Positions 8,140 through 15,953 of a stretch of DNA of 20,956 nt are shown piece by piece. Location of the stretch: contig JAWVZU010000031.1 in NCBI GenBank assembly GCA_033722075.1, positions 1-20,956 of the forward strand, in the 5' to 3' direction. The stretch comes from JAWVZU01 sp033722075 (GTDB lineage Bacteria > Pseudomonadota > Gammaproteobacteria > Xanthomonadales > SZUA-38). The translations under genes and the position numbers were made by a program. Numbering within the stretch: the stretch's first letter is position 1; every line of letters begins with the position of its first letter. Under the pieces are notes generated by a model. It saw only the letters and a list, made by a program, of their open reading frames with translations, ran no database searches and was not told the DNA's origin.

Positions 8140-8649
8140 TCACCGGCTCAGTTCCGCCTCGAGTTCCCGCCGTCGCGCCTGCAGGGCACGATAGCGGCGG
8201 ACGGCACGAACCAGCAGGGCGATGGCCAGGGCCAGCATGAACGCGCCCATGCCGGCGGCGGCAAAGCCGACCTTCGCCTTGCCGGGAACCAGCAGGGCCA
8301 GGGCCAGGGCTGCCAGGAGGAATACCGAGCTGAAGACGACGGCGAGTTTTCCCGCCGCCAGCCGGTGATTGACATACAGCACCTTCTTGCGGGACAGGAC
8401 CCAGCCGAAGTAAGCGCTCCAGCACAGTCCGGTGACGACGATGAGGCCAAAGCCGATGTGGGTGCGGGTGGGCAGCCCCGGTTCGGTCAACCACAGTGAG
8501 CTCACTGCGGCGCAGACGGCCAGCGCCATCAGCATCAGCCCGGCCGTAGCCAGCCTGCCGCGTGGGGAAAGCTCCGCTTCCAGGCCTTGCAGCACATCAT
8601 CTGGCGTCAGGCCCGGGGAGTCATCTTGTTGGGTAGTTCTCTCGGTCAT
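8140..8649 (-). CDS. Four-helix membrane protein translationally coupled to an ECF sigma factor (putative regulator)
   Basis: A 169-residue protein whose ATG (8649) overlaps the TGA stop of the ECF sigma gene as ATGA, with AAGGAGAT as ribosome site. The N-terminal 32 residues are cytoplasmic and hydrophilic (SPGLTPDDVLQGLEAELSP). Four hydrophobic segments follow at about 33-53, 65-84, 101-121 and 126-147, then a basic/charged C-terminal helix (RRYRALQARRRELEAEL). Position and coupling are those of an anti-sigma factor, but the zinc-binding HxxxCxxC motif of ZAS-type anti-sigmas is absent and the protein is polytopic. Its sigma-binding role is therefore inferred from context only. The short N-terminal tail or the C-terminal coiled helix would be the candidate contact. 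Confidence 0.75.
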   Translation of the reverse strand: MTERTTQQDDSPGLTPDDVLQGLEAELSPRGRLATAGLMLMALAVCAAVSSLWLTEPGLPTRTHIGFGLIVVTGLCWSAYFGWVLSRKKVLYVNHRLAAGKLAVVFSSVFLLAALALALLVPGKAKVGFAAAGMGAFMLALAIALLVRAVRRYRALQARRRELEAELSR

Positions 8650-9203
8650 GCTCGTATCTCCTTGTTCAGTTCGTCGCGTAGGGATTGTCTGGCTCGGTGC
8701 AGCCGCGACTTGACCGTCCCGATCGGAACGTCGAGTACGTCGGCCACCTCGTCGATGCTCAAAGCCTTGAGATAGAACAGCGTAAGCACCTCGCGGTCGA
8801 TCCGGCCGAGATTCGACAGGCCGACCTCGAGAAGGTCGACCTCGTCGTCCGGCAGGCCCGGTTCGGCCGCCTCCAGCTGATCGGGATCGATACCCGAATC
8901 GGGCTCTTCGCGATAGCGCGCCCTCAGATGGTCCATGGCCGTCCGGCGAGCAATCGAAAACATCCATGGTTTCAGGCGTGCCGGGTCTCGCAGCCGCGGG
9001 ATGGAACGGACGATCTTCAGCCACGCATCCTGGAGGCACTCGTCGACCGCATCCGGACTTCTGATCAGACCGCGCAGATATTGCCAAAGCGGTCGGTGCC
9101 AGCCCCGCACCAGAGTGTCGAACGCCTCGCGCTCGCCGAGCTGGCAGCGAATGGCCAGCAGCTCGATCCGGCGCTTTTCGTTCTGGGTGTCGGTTGTTTC
9201 CAA
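8646..9203 (-). CDS. ECF-type RNA polymerase sigma factor
   Basis: A 185-residue sigma-70 factor of the extracytoplasmic-function group, having only regions 2 and 4. Region 2 spans about residues 28-97: EAFDTLVRGWHRPLWQYLRG, then VDECLQDAWLKIVR, then LKPWMFSIARRTAMDHLRAR. An acidic linker (about 98-123) leads to region 4 at about 125-178 (LSNLGRIDREVLTLFYLKAL, then the HTH SIDEVADVLDVPIGTVKSRL). The start is TTG at 9203, with GAGGA 9-10 bases upstream; no ATG fits the N-terminal edge. The stop overlaps the start of a four-helix membrane protein by ATGA, the usual sign of a sigma and its membrane regulator. It should direct core polymerase to a stress regulon, probably including its own promoter. 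Confidence 0.92.
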   Translation of the reverse strand: METTDTQNEKRRIELLAIRCQLGEREAFDTLVRGWHRPLWQYLRGLIRSPDAVDECLQDAWLKIVRSIPRLRDPARLKPWMFSIARRTAMDHLRARYREEPDSGIDPDQLEAAEPGLPDDEVDLLEVGLSNLGRIDREVLTLFYLKALSIDEVADVLDVPIGTVKSRLHRARQSLRDELNKEIRA

Positions 9204-9248
9204 ACCTGCGTCCTCGGTTCGTGTTCATGAAACAGGTCGGGCTGCAGG

Positions 9249-9275
9249 CCCAAAAGGTTCCATTCTTTTTTTGGG
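9249..9275. promoter_or_regulatory. Hairpin with a GGAACC (ECF -35-like) element upstream of the sigma gene
   Basis: CCCAAAA (9249-9255) and TTTTGGG (9269-9275) form a perfect 7-bp inverted repeat around a 13-base centre. Read on the minus strand, that centre includes GGAACC (9261-9256), the classic -35 core of RpoE-like ECF promoters, about 53 bases before the sigma start codon. No clear -10 element is seen at the right spacing. This is a candidate autoregulatory site in the gap between the sigma gene (-) and the glutathione transferase gene (+). Confidence 0.3.
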
Positions 9276-9388
9276 ACGATGGGCTTCGGCCCGGCGACTG
9301 TGCATCACGGATGTGCGCAATGCTGGTCATTTTCCGACGATCGGGAATCGATCAGAATGGCACTGGCTTGCACGCGAGGACCACAGCC

Positions 9389-10021
9389 ATGAACCATACC
9401 CTGATCGGCATGTTCGACTCACCCTTCGTGCGAAGGGTGGCGATCACCATGCACATTTACGAGATGCCCTTCGAGCACCGACGCTGGTCGGTGTTCGGCG
9501 ACTTCGACCGGGTCAGCGAGTTCAATCCGCTGGGCCGGGTGCCGATTCTGCTGCTGGATGACGACGAGGCGCTCATCGAGTCGTCGGTGATCCTGGACTA
9601 CCTGGACGAAAGCGCCGGCCCGGAACGAGCCTTGATCCCGAGGTCCGGGCCGGCGCGGCGACATGCCCTGAAGCGGATTACCGTGGCCCTGGGCGGCTGC
9701 GAGAAGGCGGTCGCCTTGTTCTATGAGACGGTCAAGCGCGAGGAACGCTACACGGACCCGGGCTGGGCGGCTCGCCTGCAGGCCCAGGTGGCCTCGGCGC
9801 TGGACTGGGTCGAAGGACACCTGGAGAGCCCTTCGGATGATCCGGATCAGGCAGCGATAACCAGCGCGGTGTTCTGGCGGTTTCTCGCAGAATATTTGCC
9901 GGATGCCGCCGAGGACCGACGCTATACGGGCTTGAGCACCCTGTCACGGCGTTGCGAGCGACACCCGGCGTTTCGGGCGATTCCTTTTGGTGAGGAAGCG
10001 ACGATCGATCCGGCCGCCTAG
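9389..10021 (+). CDS. Glutathione S-transferase family protein
   Basis: A 210-residue protein of normal cytosolic GST length. The N-terminal thioredoxin-fold domain (about 1-78) shows IGMFDSPFVRRVAI, where Ser11 is the candidate thiol-activating residue, then the cis-proline segment NPLGRVPILLLDD and the glutathione gamma-glutamyl contact IESSVILDYLDE. The C-terminal helical domain (about 85-205) includes ALDWVEGHLE and the late FRAIPF segment. The start is the ATG at 9389 with AGGA 9 bases upstream. The electrophile substrate is unknown. It ends in a CTAG tetramer that also contains the stop codon of the convergent flavin monooxygenase. Confidence 0.88.
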   Translation: MNHTLIGMFDSPFVRRVAITMHIYEMPFEHRRWSVFGDFDRVSEFNPLGRVPILLLDDDEALIESSVILDYLDESAGPERALIPRSGPARRHALKRITVALGGCEKAVALFYETVKREERYTDPGWAARLQAQVASALDWVEGHLESPSDDPDQAAITSAVFWRFLAEYLPDAAEDRRYTGLSTLSRRCERHPAFRAIPFGEEATIDPAA

Positions 10022-11340
10022 CCTGTGGCCGCGGCCTCTACGCGGCGAGCCCGCTTCATCACCTTCCTCAGCTTCGCGAGGTAGTCCTCGAAGTCCACCT
10101 GCATGGTGTGCCGGGGCGCCTCGAGGTAGCGGGCGTGCATGGCCGCCTGTTCTTTCGCAATCTCGCGTTCCATCCGCGTTCGATCGGGCAAGGCAATCCG
10201 CCCCGAAAGCACGCGAGCGATGAAACGGCCCTGCGCTTCGGCGATGGGCATGATGGCGCCCAGCGGTTGGCACAGGCCGACGAAGAACAGATTGTCGATG
10301 TCCGGGCGCATCATCCGCATCCACAGTGGGAGCTCGTTGTCCCGGGTGTCGAGGAAGTCCTTGTCGAAGAAGGGAAAGGTGACGTTGTAGCCGGTGCACC
10401 AGACGACCACGTCGATCTCCTCGGTGGTGCCGTCGGTGAACTCGACCCGATTGCCGTCGAAGCGCCTGATGCCGGGCCGCGGCAGGATGTCGCCGGAGCC
10501 GAGACGCACGAAGATGTCTTCGCTGACCGTAGGGTGGTTCTGAAGCCAGCCATGATCGGGCTTCTTCAGCCCGTAGCGCTGCGGCGTTCCAACCGCCAGA
10601 CGCACCAGGGTGCTGACCAGCAGTGCGCCAACGCGCCAGGGCATCCATGCCGGTGCGGTGCAGAGCTTCGTCACCGGAATGCCGAAGAGGTATTTCGGGA
10701 GAATCCATACCCCGCGTCGGTGGGACAGGAACAGCTTCTCGGCGATGGCCGGGTTGCACAACTCGCAGGCAATATCCATGGCGCTGTTGCCCATGCCGAC
10801 CACCATGATCCGCTTGCCGCGCATCTCGATCGGCTCGCTCGGGTTGATGTAATCGTGGGAATGGATCTCTGTGCCGGTGAACTTGCCCGGGTAGGGCTCG
10901 GGCCAGCGCGGGTCCCAGTGATGCCCGTTGGCAACCAGCAGCGCATCGAATTCCTCGCTCGTTCCGTCCGCGAGCTCCAGTCGCCAGCGGCCGTCGGCCA
11001 GCCGCTCGGCTCGGGTCACCTCGGTGTTGAAACGAATTGAATCGCGCAGGCCGAAGTGTTCGACGTAAGCCTGGAAATAGCGGTGGATGGGCTTGTGGCC
11101 GGGATAGTCCGGCGTGCCCTCGGGCATCGGATAGTCGCTGTAGGCCATCAGCTCCGAGTCGGTGTTGATGTGCAGCGACTCGTAGGTCGCAGAGCGGCCG
11201 TTGGGGTTGCGGAAATACCAGTTGCCGCCAACGTCGTCGCTGGCTTCGAAACAGGTTACGGGAACGTCGGCGTCACGCAGCGCCTTGAGCGCGGCAATGC
11301 CGCTGGAGCCGGCGCCGATGATCGCGGTGCTAGGGTTCAC
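10018..11340 (-). CDS. Flavin-containing (FMO/Baeyer-Villiger-type) monooxygenase
   Basis: A 440-residue flavoprotein monooxygenase using FAD, NADPH and O2. Motifs in order: FAD Rossmann IIGAGSSGIAALKAL (residues 7-21), the FMO signature FTGTEIHSHDY (154-164, matching FxGxxxHxxxY), the NADPH Rossmann VGMGNSAMDIA (181-191), and VVWCTGYNVTFPF around 330-340. These place it with class B FMOs close to the 'NAD(P)-binding domain-containing' FMO group. The start is GTG at 11340, 13 bases after the FHA gene stop, so the two are likely co-transcribed. Its TAG shares the palindrome CTAG with the convergent GST stop. The substrate (S/N-oxidation or ketone) cannot be told from sequence. Confidence 0.9.
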   Translation of the reverse strand: MNPSTAIIGAGSSGIAALKALRDADVPVTCFEASDDVGGNWYFRNPNGRSATYESLHINTDSELMAYSDYPMPEGTPDYPGHKPIHRYFQAYVEHFGLRDSIRFNTEVTRAERLADGRWRLELADGTSEEFDALLVANGHHWDPRWPEPYPGKFTGTEIHSHDYINPSEPIEMRGKRIMVVGMGNSAMDIACELCNPAIAEKLFLSHRRGVWILPKYLFGIPVTKLCTAPAWMPWRVGALLVSTLVRLAVGTPQRYGLKKPDHGWLQNHPTVSEDIFVRLGSGDILPRPGIRRFDGNRVEFTDGTTEEIDVVVWCTGYNVTFPFFDKDFLDTRDNELPLWMRMMRPDIDNLFFVGLCQPLGAIMPIAEAQGRFIARVLSGRIALPDRTRMEREIAKEQAAMHARYLEAPRHTMQVDFEDYLAKLRKVMKRARRVEAAATG

Positions 11341-11353
11341 GCCGGTTCAGCGT

Positions 11354-11734
11354 TCAATCGTCCTCGGGCAACACGACCGCCGTCGCCTTTCGGGATACCT
11401 CGCCGTTGGGGTCGACGTAACGAAGGACCGTGCGGCCGATCTTCAGCATGTCGTCGTGGCTGAGGGGACAGGTATCGATGTCCCGGTCGTTCACCTTGGT
11501 TCCGTTGCGACTCCCGGCATCTTCCACCTGGGCGTCGAAGTAGCCCGGAAAGTCCTCGGACTCGGTCACGGTGACGACCGCGTGGCGGCCACTCACCGCG
11601 CCATCCAGGAGCTGGATGTCCGCCTCGTCTCCCCGCCCGATGATGTACTCGCCGCCGGGCAGGGGATAGCTGTGCACGACGGCGTGCTCAACAACCAGGT
11701 CGAGCGAAGGCACTGCGGCTTTCTGTTCGCCCAT
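11354..11734 (-). CDS. FHA-domain protein (phosphothreonine-binding)
   Basis: A 126-residue, essentially single-domain protein. The forkhead-associated fold is clear: EYIIGRGDEADI (Gly33-Arg34), the phosphate-binding SGRHA (Ser48, His51), then DAGSRNGTKVND with Asn77-Gly78. These are the residues that in FHA domains read phosphothreonine peptides. A short polar, acidic tail (TAVVLPEDD) ends the protein. The start is the ATG at 11734 with AGGGGAC 7-13 bases upstream. It lies 87 bases downstream of the second PrkA-type gene on the same strand and 13 bases before the flavin monooxygenase. A role as reader of a phosphosite made by the PrkA kinases is suggested by position only. Confidence 0.9.
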   Translation of the reverse strand: MGEQKAAVPSLDLVVEHAVVHSYPLPGGEYIIGRGDEADIQLLDGAVSGRHAVVTVTESEDFPGYFDAQVEDAGSRNGTKVNDRDIDTCPLSHDDMLKIGRTVLRYVDPNGEVSRKATAVVLPEDD

Positions 11735-11821
11735 GACTACGTCCCCTGTTAGGGATCACCATGATAGCGAATGCGGCGGCGGCGCAAAAGCGCGGGCTTG
11801 CCCTGCTGGCTGTGAACCAGA

Positions 11822-14323
11822 TCAGCGCAGGATCTTCGCGAAGTCGACGATCTCCTTGCGGATCGCAAACACGATCGTGTCCAGGGCGATCTGGTACGGA
11901 TAGCCGAAGCGGCTCTTCATGTTGAGCAGCACCTTGTCGACCATGGCGCGCGCTTCCTCCGGGGCTTTCAGGAAACGCTCTTTCTCGTTGTTCGCCTTGT
12001 CCACGAAGGCCTTGGCCAGGGCGCCCGGATCCAGCCCGTGGACCGTGCGCCGATGCGAAAGAAGCACCTGGTATTCGCTGCGGAAACACTCCAGCAGGTT
12101 GTCGTCCCGGGACGCCACGATGGACTTGTCCGGCTCGATGCGCAGCTCGCCGTTTTCCTGGAGCCGAAGGAACCGCTGGGCCATTTCGTTGCGGAAGGTC
12201 AGCCGGTCGCCGCGCGCCGCAAGTACGCTTTCCAGCGCCTCCAGGAGGCTCTCGCTGGGCTCGTCGACCTTGTTGCCGGTGCGCGGATCGATGAAGGAGA
12301 AGCGGGGCACCATGACGTGCGCAAACGCCTGGTTCTGGACCGCGCGATAGAGGAGCGCGTGTTGCAGGTAGCGGCGCAGGTCCGCCTCGATGTCCGCCGG
12401 ATCCCGATCCACCGTCGCCTGCGTGATCTCGCGACGGATGATCTGGTAATAGAGGCCCCGCAGCACCTCGGACAGCCCCTTGAAATCACCGTAGTCGCCC
12501 TGCCCCTCCTTGAGCTCCATGGTCCCGATGGTGCGGGCCGGTATGGGCTCCGGATGCGCATACGGATCGGTCGCGGAAAGCCAGTGGTGCACGCTCTTGC
12601 CTTCGTCGAACACGCGCCGGAGCTGGCTCATGAAGGTGCCCACGTGGACCTTGCGGCCGTCCGAGGCGGCGATGGTGTTGCGCATGATGTTCTGCAGCTG
12701 GCGCACGGAGATGCCGAATTGCCCCTCGAGCGGATAATGCTCCCGCGCCAGCACGCGCATGAACTCGTCGTCGATGAGCGCCAACTGGTCGTTGCTGAAC
12801 ATCCCGGAGGATTCGAGCGACAGCCGATCTGCCCGCACGTCGATGAGGTCCCGGTAGCTGTCCGGATCGCTCAGGTCGATTCCCAGCTTGAAGGCCAGGC
12901 TGCGGAACGGGTGCCAGAACGGCAGCTTCTCGATGGTCCGAACCGGGTCTTCGGACTGGGTAGCGTAGATGAACAGCTTCTGTTCCGGGGTGATCGCCTC
13001 GAGCAGCGCCTTCTTCTCGTCACTCCAGCGCGGCGGAACCTTGCGCGCCGACGGTGGTAGCAGGCGCGTCAGCACCGAGTAGTAGGCGGCTATCCGCAGC
13101 AGGTTGGGGTCGATCTCGTAGCGGTTCTGGATGTTGGCCAGGTCGCGCGCCAGGATGTCCTGCTCGGAGTTGGCATCGAGGAGATAGTTGACCGGGATCT
13201 TCTCGATCCGATCCATCAGCTTGGTGGAGGTCAGCTGCCGCTCCAACGCGCCCAGTTCCTCGACGTTCGTCGTGATGACGGCAGTCGTGTCGATCGATGT
13301 CTGCGTGGCCTCCACCGAGGCCCGCCCGGAGCCCAGCAACATCAGCAACGGCTTGTAGCTTTCCTGGCTCGGGCCCCGCTCGGCACCCATCGCAAAAGCA
13401 TCGTGGATGTGCAGCAGCCCCCGGTTGGCGGCCACGAGCGCACCTTCGTAGGCGGTCAGTGGGAAGCCCGGAAGATGCTCGGACAGCAGCGACCAGTATT
13501 CGTGGCCCAGTTCCATGGGCCGGACCCGAACCCTGAGTTCGTTCAGGTCATCGGTGTTGGCGATGCCCCGGGCCTGGCCATTGGAGAACTCGATCTCCTC
13601 GACGCGGACGTACTCGTCGATGACGTCGGAGAGCGACTTGCCCCGATTCCGTGGGTTATCCAGCAGTGCCTGGAGGATCTCCATGCTCCGCTTGTCCAGC
13701 GCGGCGTCGCGGTAATAGTTGGGAATGCGCAGGCCGGGCCCGTGGATGCCGCGAAGGTGCGAAAAGAACGCCTCGCGCGGCCGGTCGATGCGCTCGCCGT
13801 GCTGCAGGATGGTCGGAAACAGCAGCATCGGGTTGCGCAGGAAAGGCGAGCGGATTTCCAGCACGCGGCCGGCATCGTCCTGGAAGTGGAAATAGAACGA
13901 ATAAAGCCGCACCTCGGCCTGCTTGGTGTATTCCTCCAGGGCCAGTGACACGAGGTCGATGATGTTCGTCTTGCCCGATGCAGGTGGTCCGACCAGCACG
14001 ATGCCGCGGTTGGGTCCCGACTCCTTGCCCACCTGCTCGATCACGTCGACCAGCTGCTTGATGCAGAATTCCTGGCCGAAGATGGCATTGACCCCGTCAC
14101 AGAACGGATCCTCGAAGATGTTGTAGCTGATCACCGGCTCGCCCGAGCGAACCACGATCTTGAACCCGAAGAACTTGATCGCCTCGGAGATGAGCTGCGA
14201 TGAGATCAGGAGCGCATTCTCCGGATCCCGGGTGCACTCCTCGACAAACTGGGCGAAGGTCAGGCTCTCGCGCTTGTGGTAGGCGAGGTGCTGGTGATAG
14301 TCGAAGGCTTTTTCGCGGCTCAT
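11822..14323 (-). CDS. PrkA-type AAA+/serine kinase paralog B (large, divergent)
   Basis: An 833-residue protein. The N-terminal AAA+ domain begins after about 100 residues: Walker A GPPASGKTN (112-120), a Walker B-like GLLHIHDAF (302-310), LLMLLGSG and IDTTAVITTNVEEL (sensor region), and TKLMDRIEKIPV, corresponding to the arginine-bearing DR-V-x-x-V/P segment of PrkA. The C-terminal part (about 560-833) aligns in pattern with the PrkA kinase domain: LRRYLQHALLYRAV, then DPRTGNKVDEPSESLLEALE, then a terminal FGYPYQIALDTIVFAI. It is much longer than E. coli YeaG (about 640 aa), with extra sequence in the AAA+ region. The chosen ATG (14323) follows the SpoVR stop by one base; an ATG at 14353 would overlap SpoVR by 29 bases. 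Kinase activity is inferred from the family. Confidence 0.85.
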   Translation of the reverse strand: MSREKAFDYHQHLAYHKRESLTFAQFVEECTRDPENALLISSQLISEAIKFFGFKIVVRSGEPVISYNIFEDPFCDGVNAIFGQEFCIKQLVDVIEQVGKESGPNRGIVLVGPPASGKTNIIDLVSLALEEYTKQAEVRLYSFYFHFQDDAGRVLEIRSPFLRNPMLLFPTILQHGERIDRPREAFFSHLRGIHGPGLRIPNYYRDAALDKRSMEILQALLDNPRNRGKSLSDVIDEYVRVEEIEFSNGQARGIANTDDLNELRVRVRPMELGHEYWSLLSEHLPGFPLTAYEGALVAANRGLLHIHDAFAMGAERGPSQESYKPLLMLLGSGRASVEATQTSIDTTAVITTNVEELGALERQLTSTKLMDRIEKIPVNYLLDANSEQDILARDLANIQNRYEIDPNLLRIAAYYSVLTRLLPPSARKVPPRWSDEKKALLEAITPEQKLFIYATQSEDPVRTIEKLPFWHPFRSLAFKLGIDLSDPDSYRDLIDVRADRLSLESSGMFSNDQLALIDDEFMRVLAREHYPLEGQFGISVRQLQNIMRNTIAASDGRKVHVGTFMSQLRRVFDEGKSVHHWLSATDPYAHPEPIPARTIGTMELKEGQGDYGDFKGLSEVLRGLYYQIIRREITQATVDRDPADIEADLRRYLQHALLYRAVQNQAFAHVMVPRFSFIDPRTGNKVDEPSESLLEALESVLAARGDRLTFRNEMAQRFLRLQENGELRIEPDKSIVASRDDNLLECFRSEYQVLLSHRRTVHGLDPGALAKAFVDKANNEKERFLKAPEEARAMVDKVLLNMKSRFGYPYQIALDTIVFAIRKEIVDFAKILR

Positions 14324-14324
14324 G

Positions 14325-15953
14325 TCATTCCAGTTCGAAGGGCTTCCGGTCATCGCGCATCCGTTCCCGCACCTCCTCGAAGGTGGGGCATTGCACCTGC
14401 TGCTGCTCGTACTTGCCGGCCCGGAAGCCGTGGAGGTACTTCTGGCTCAGGAGATAGACCGGCGCCTTCCAGATCGACTTGAGATTGTTGAGCGTCGGCC
14501 TGATCCAGTCGGCGCGAAGCGCCCGGCCGTCATCCCGGTGGAACAGGAGCAGTCCGCCATCCAGGAAGTCGTCGTCGATGACGTAGATCCTCGGTCGGCC
14601 GAAATGGGTGAAGAAATCGAGCATTTCCTTCTGGATCGGCTCCGGGTCGATCCAGAACCAGTGCCGGTCGGCACGAAGCACGTCGTCCTCGCGGATGCCG
14701 AGCGCCGCACCGTGCGAACGGGGGATGCGGTTCAGATGGTAGGCCTCGACCAGCTCGGTGGTTAGATAGCGGCGCAGGAACTCGTAGTCGGTGATGGTGC
14801 TGACCAGTTGCCGCATGTACTCGTGCGGATCGCGCTGCGAGGGCCGGTTCCAGCTGTCCCGCACGTCGCGCATCGGCTCTTCGCGATATTCCAGGCTCAG
14901 GCGGCCGGTCCGGAACTCCTCCTCGATGTGCTCCCAGAGGTGGTAGCCCAGATGGTAGGGATTGCGCTGGTAGTACGGCCGCGGATAGCAGACGCCGGAA
15001 AACACGCGCGAGTAGTCGATCACGCCGGTCACCATGCGCTCGGTGAAGAGGTGCAGCATGATCTTCTTTTCCCAGTACATGGCCCAGCCTTCGTTCATGA
15101 TCTGGGTGCGGATCACGAAGTCCTGGTGCATGTGGCTGACATAGAAGTACTCGAGCAGCATCCGCTCGGCCCGGGAGGCCGGCGCATGGGCCCGCAGGAA
15201 ACCGGCTACATCCTGGCACGGCGTGCGCAGCCGATAACCGCGGCGACTCAGGTTTTCCGCCTTGGCCCGCTTCTTCTCCGCGGCGGCAATGGGTGCGACC
15301 GGATCGCCGGCAAAGAGCTCATTGAGTGACGACGACACCGGATTGAGGAGCGGCGGAGCGGGTGCCGCTTCCGAGTCGCCCTTGCGCTCACGCTTTTCGG
15401 TGCGGCGATGTTCCAGTTCGACGCTACGCTCCAGGTTGTACTGAGCGTTGGGCGAGATCAGGGGAATCATCGACTCGCAGGCGTTCCAGTAGTCGATGTA
15501 GCGCCGCTCGCCCATTTGCCGCCGCGCCAGTTCGACCTTGCGCACCAGGTACATGACCTGCTCGGTGCGATCCCTGTCCGAGTCCATCAGCACGTTGAGC
15601 TCGGAGAACTCGCAGTGCCCCAGCACGTGGGCCATGACCGACGCCTGGGTCAGCGCCGAGTTGGTCTCGTTGAGATAGGCATAGGAAGGATTCCCGGTCT
15701 GGACCACCTCGTAGTAGAGCGCCGATTCCTGGCCCTGGGCGATACGCCGGCGCTTGTTGAGCATGCGCTTGCCTTCCCAGATGTTGGCCGGCGAGGTCGG
15801 ATAGACGTTCTTCTCCAGGAGGGCGGCGAACTCCATGGGATCGAGGATGAAGAAGCGGCACTCGGGCAAGGTCATGCCCAGTTCCTCGGCGCCGTAGCGG
15901 CTGATGTGCTCGGCCAGCCTGGCCAGTTCCGGATCCGTGGTGACGCTACGCAC
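14325..15953 (-). CDS. SpoVR family protein (YcgB-like)
   Basis: A 542-residue SpoVR protein, close to E. coli YcgB (about 510 aa). Conserved marks: YEVVQTGNPSYAYLNETNS (about 81-99), MAHVLGHCEFSELN (His109, His113), DYWNACE, then IMNEGWAMYWEKKIM (about 287-301) and GVCYPRPYYQRNPYHLGYHL (321-340). The His-x3-His, NEGWA and Tyr/His-rich segments give it a metal-enzyme look, but its biochemical activity is not established. Residues about 183-238 form a charged, Ala/Pro-rich linker. The start is GTG at 15953 and overlaps the DUF444 stop by 8 bases (GTGCGTAG), which implies translational coupling. In Bacillus SpoVR affects spore cortex; in gammaproteobacteria it travels with prkA and yeaH as a stress module. 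Confidence 0.93.
   Translation of the reverse strand: MRSVTTDPELARLAEHISRYGAEELGMTLPECRFFILDPMEFAALLEKNVYPTSPANIWEGKRMLNKRRRIAQGQESALYYEVVQTGNPSYAYLNETNSALTQASVMAHVLGHCEFSELNVLMDSDRDRTEQVMYLVRKVELARRQMGERRYIDYWNACESMIPLISPNAQYNLERSVELEHRRTEKRERKGDSEAAPAPPLLNPVSSSLNELFAGDPVAPIAAAEKKRAKAENLSRRGYRLRTPCQDVAGFLRAHAPASRAERMLLEYFYVSHMHQDFVIRTQIMNEGWAMYWEKKIMLHLFTERMVTGVIDYSRVFSGVCYPRPYYQRNPYHLGYHLWEHIEEEFRTGRLSLEYREEPMRDVRDSWNRPSQRDPHEYMRQLVSTITDYEFLRRYLTTELVEAYHLNRIPRSHGAALGIREDDVLRADRHWFWIDPEPIQKEMLDFFTHFGRPRIYVIDDDFLDGGLLLFHRDDGRALRADWIRPTLNNLKSIWKAPVYLLSQKYLHGFRAGKYEQQQVQCPTFEEVRERMRDDRKPFELE

Noticed and set aside
8140..9330. 396-codon minus-strand frame including the four-helix protein
   Set aside because: Its first 227 codons overlap the ECF sigma gene in another frame and lack coding character. 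The ATGA-coupled start at 8649 has a strong ribosome site.
11788..11805. Terminator at the end of PrkA B (GCGCAAAAGCGC hairpin)
   Set aside because: The stem is only 4 bp and no T-run follows on the minus strand; too weak to call.
12038..13060. 340-codon plus-strand frame within PrkA B
   Set aside because: Antisense shadow; no motif, and the opposite strand is a clear AAA+ protein.
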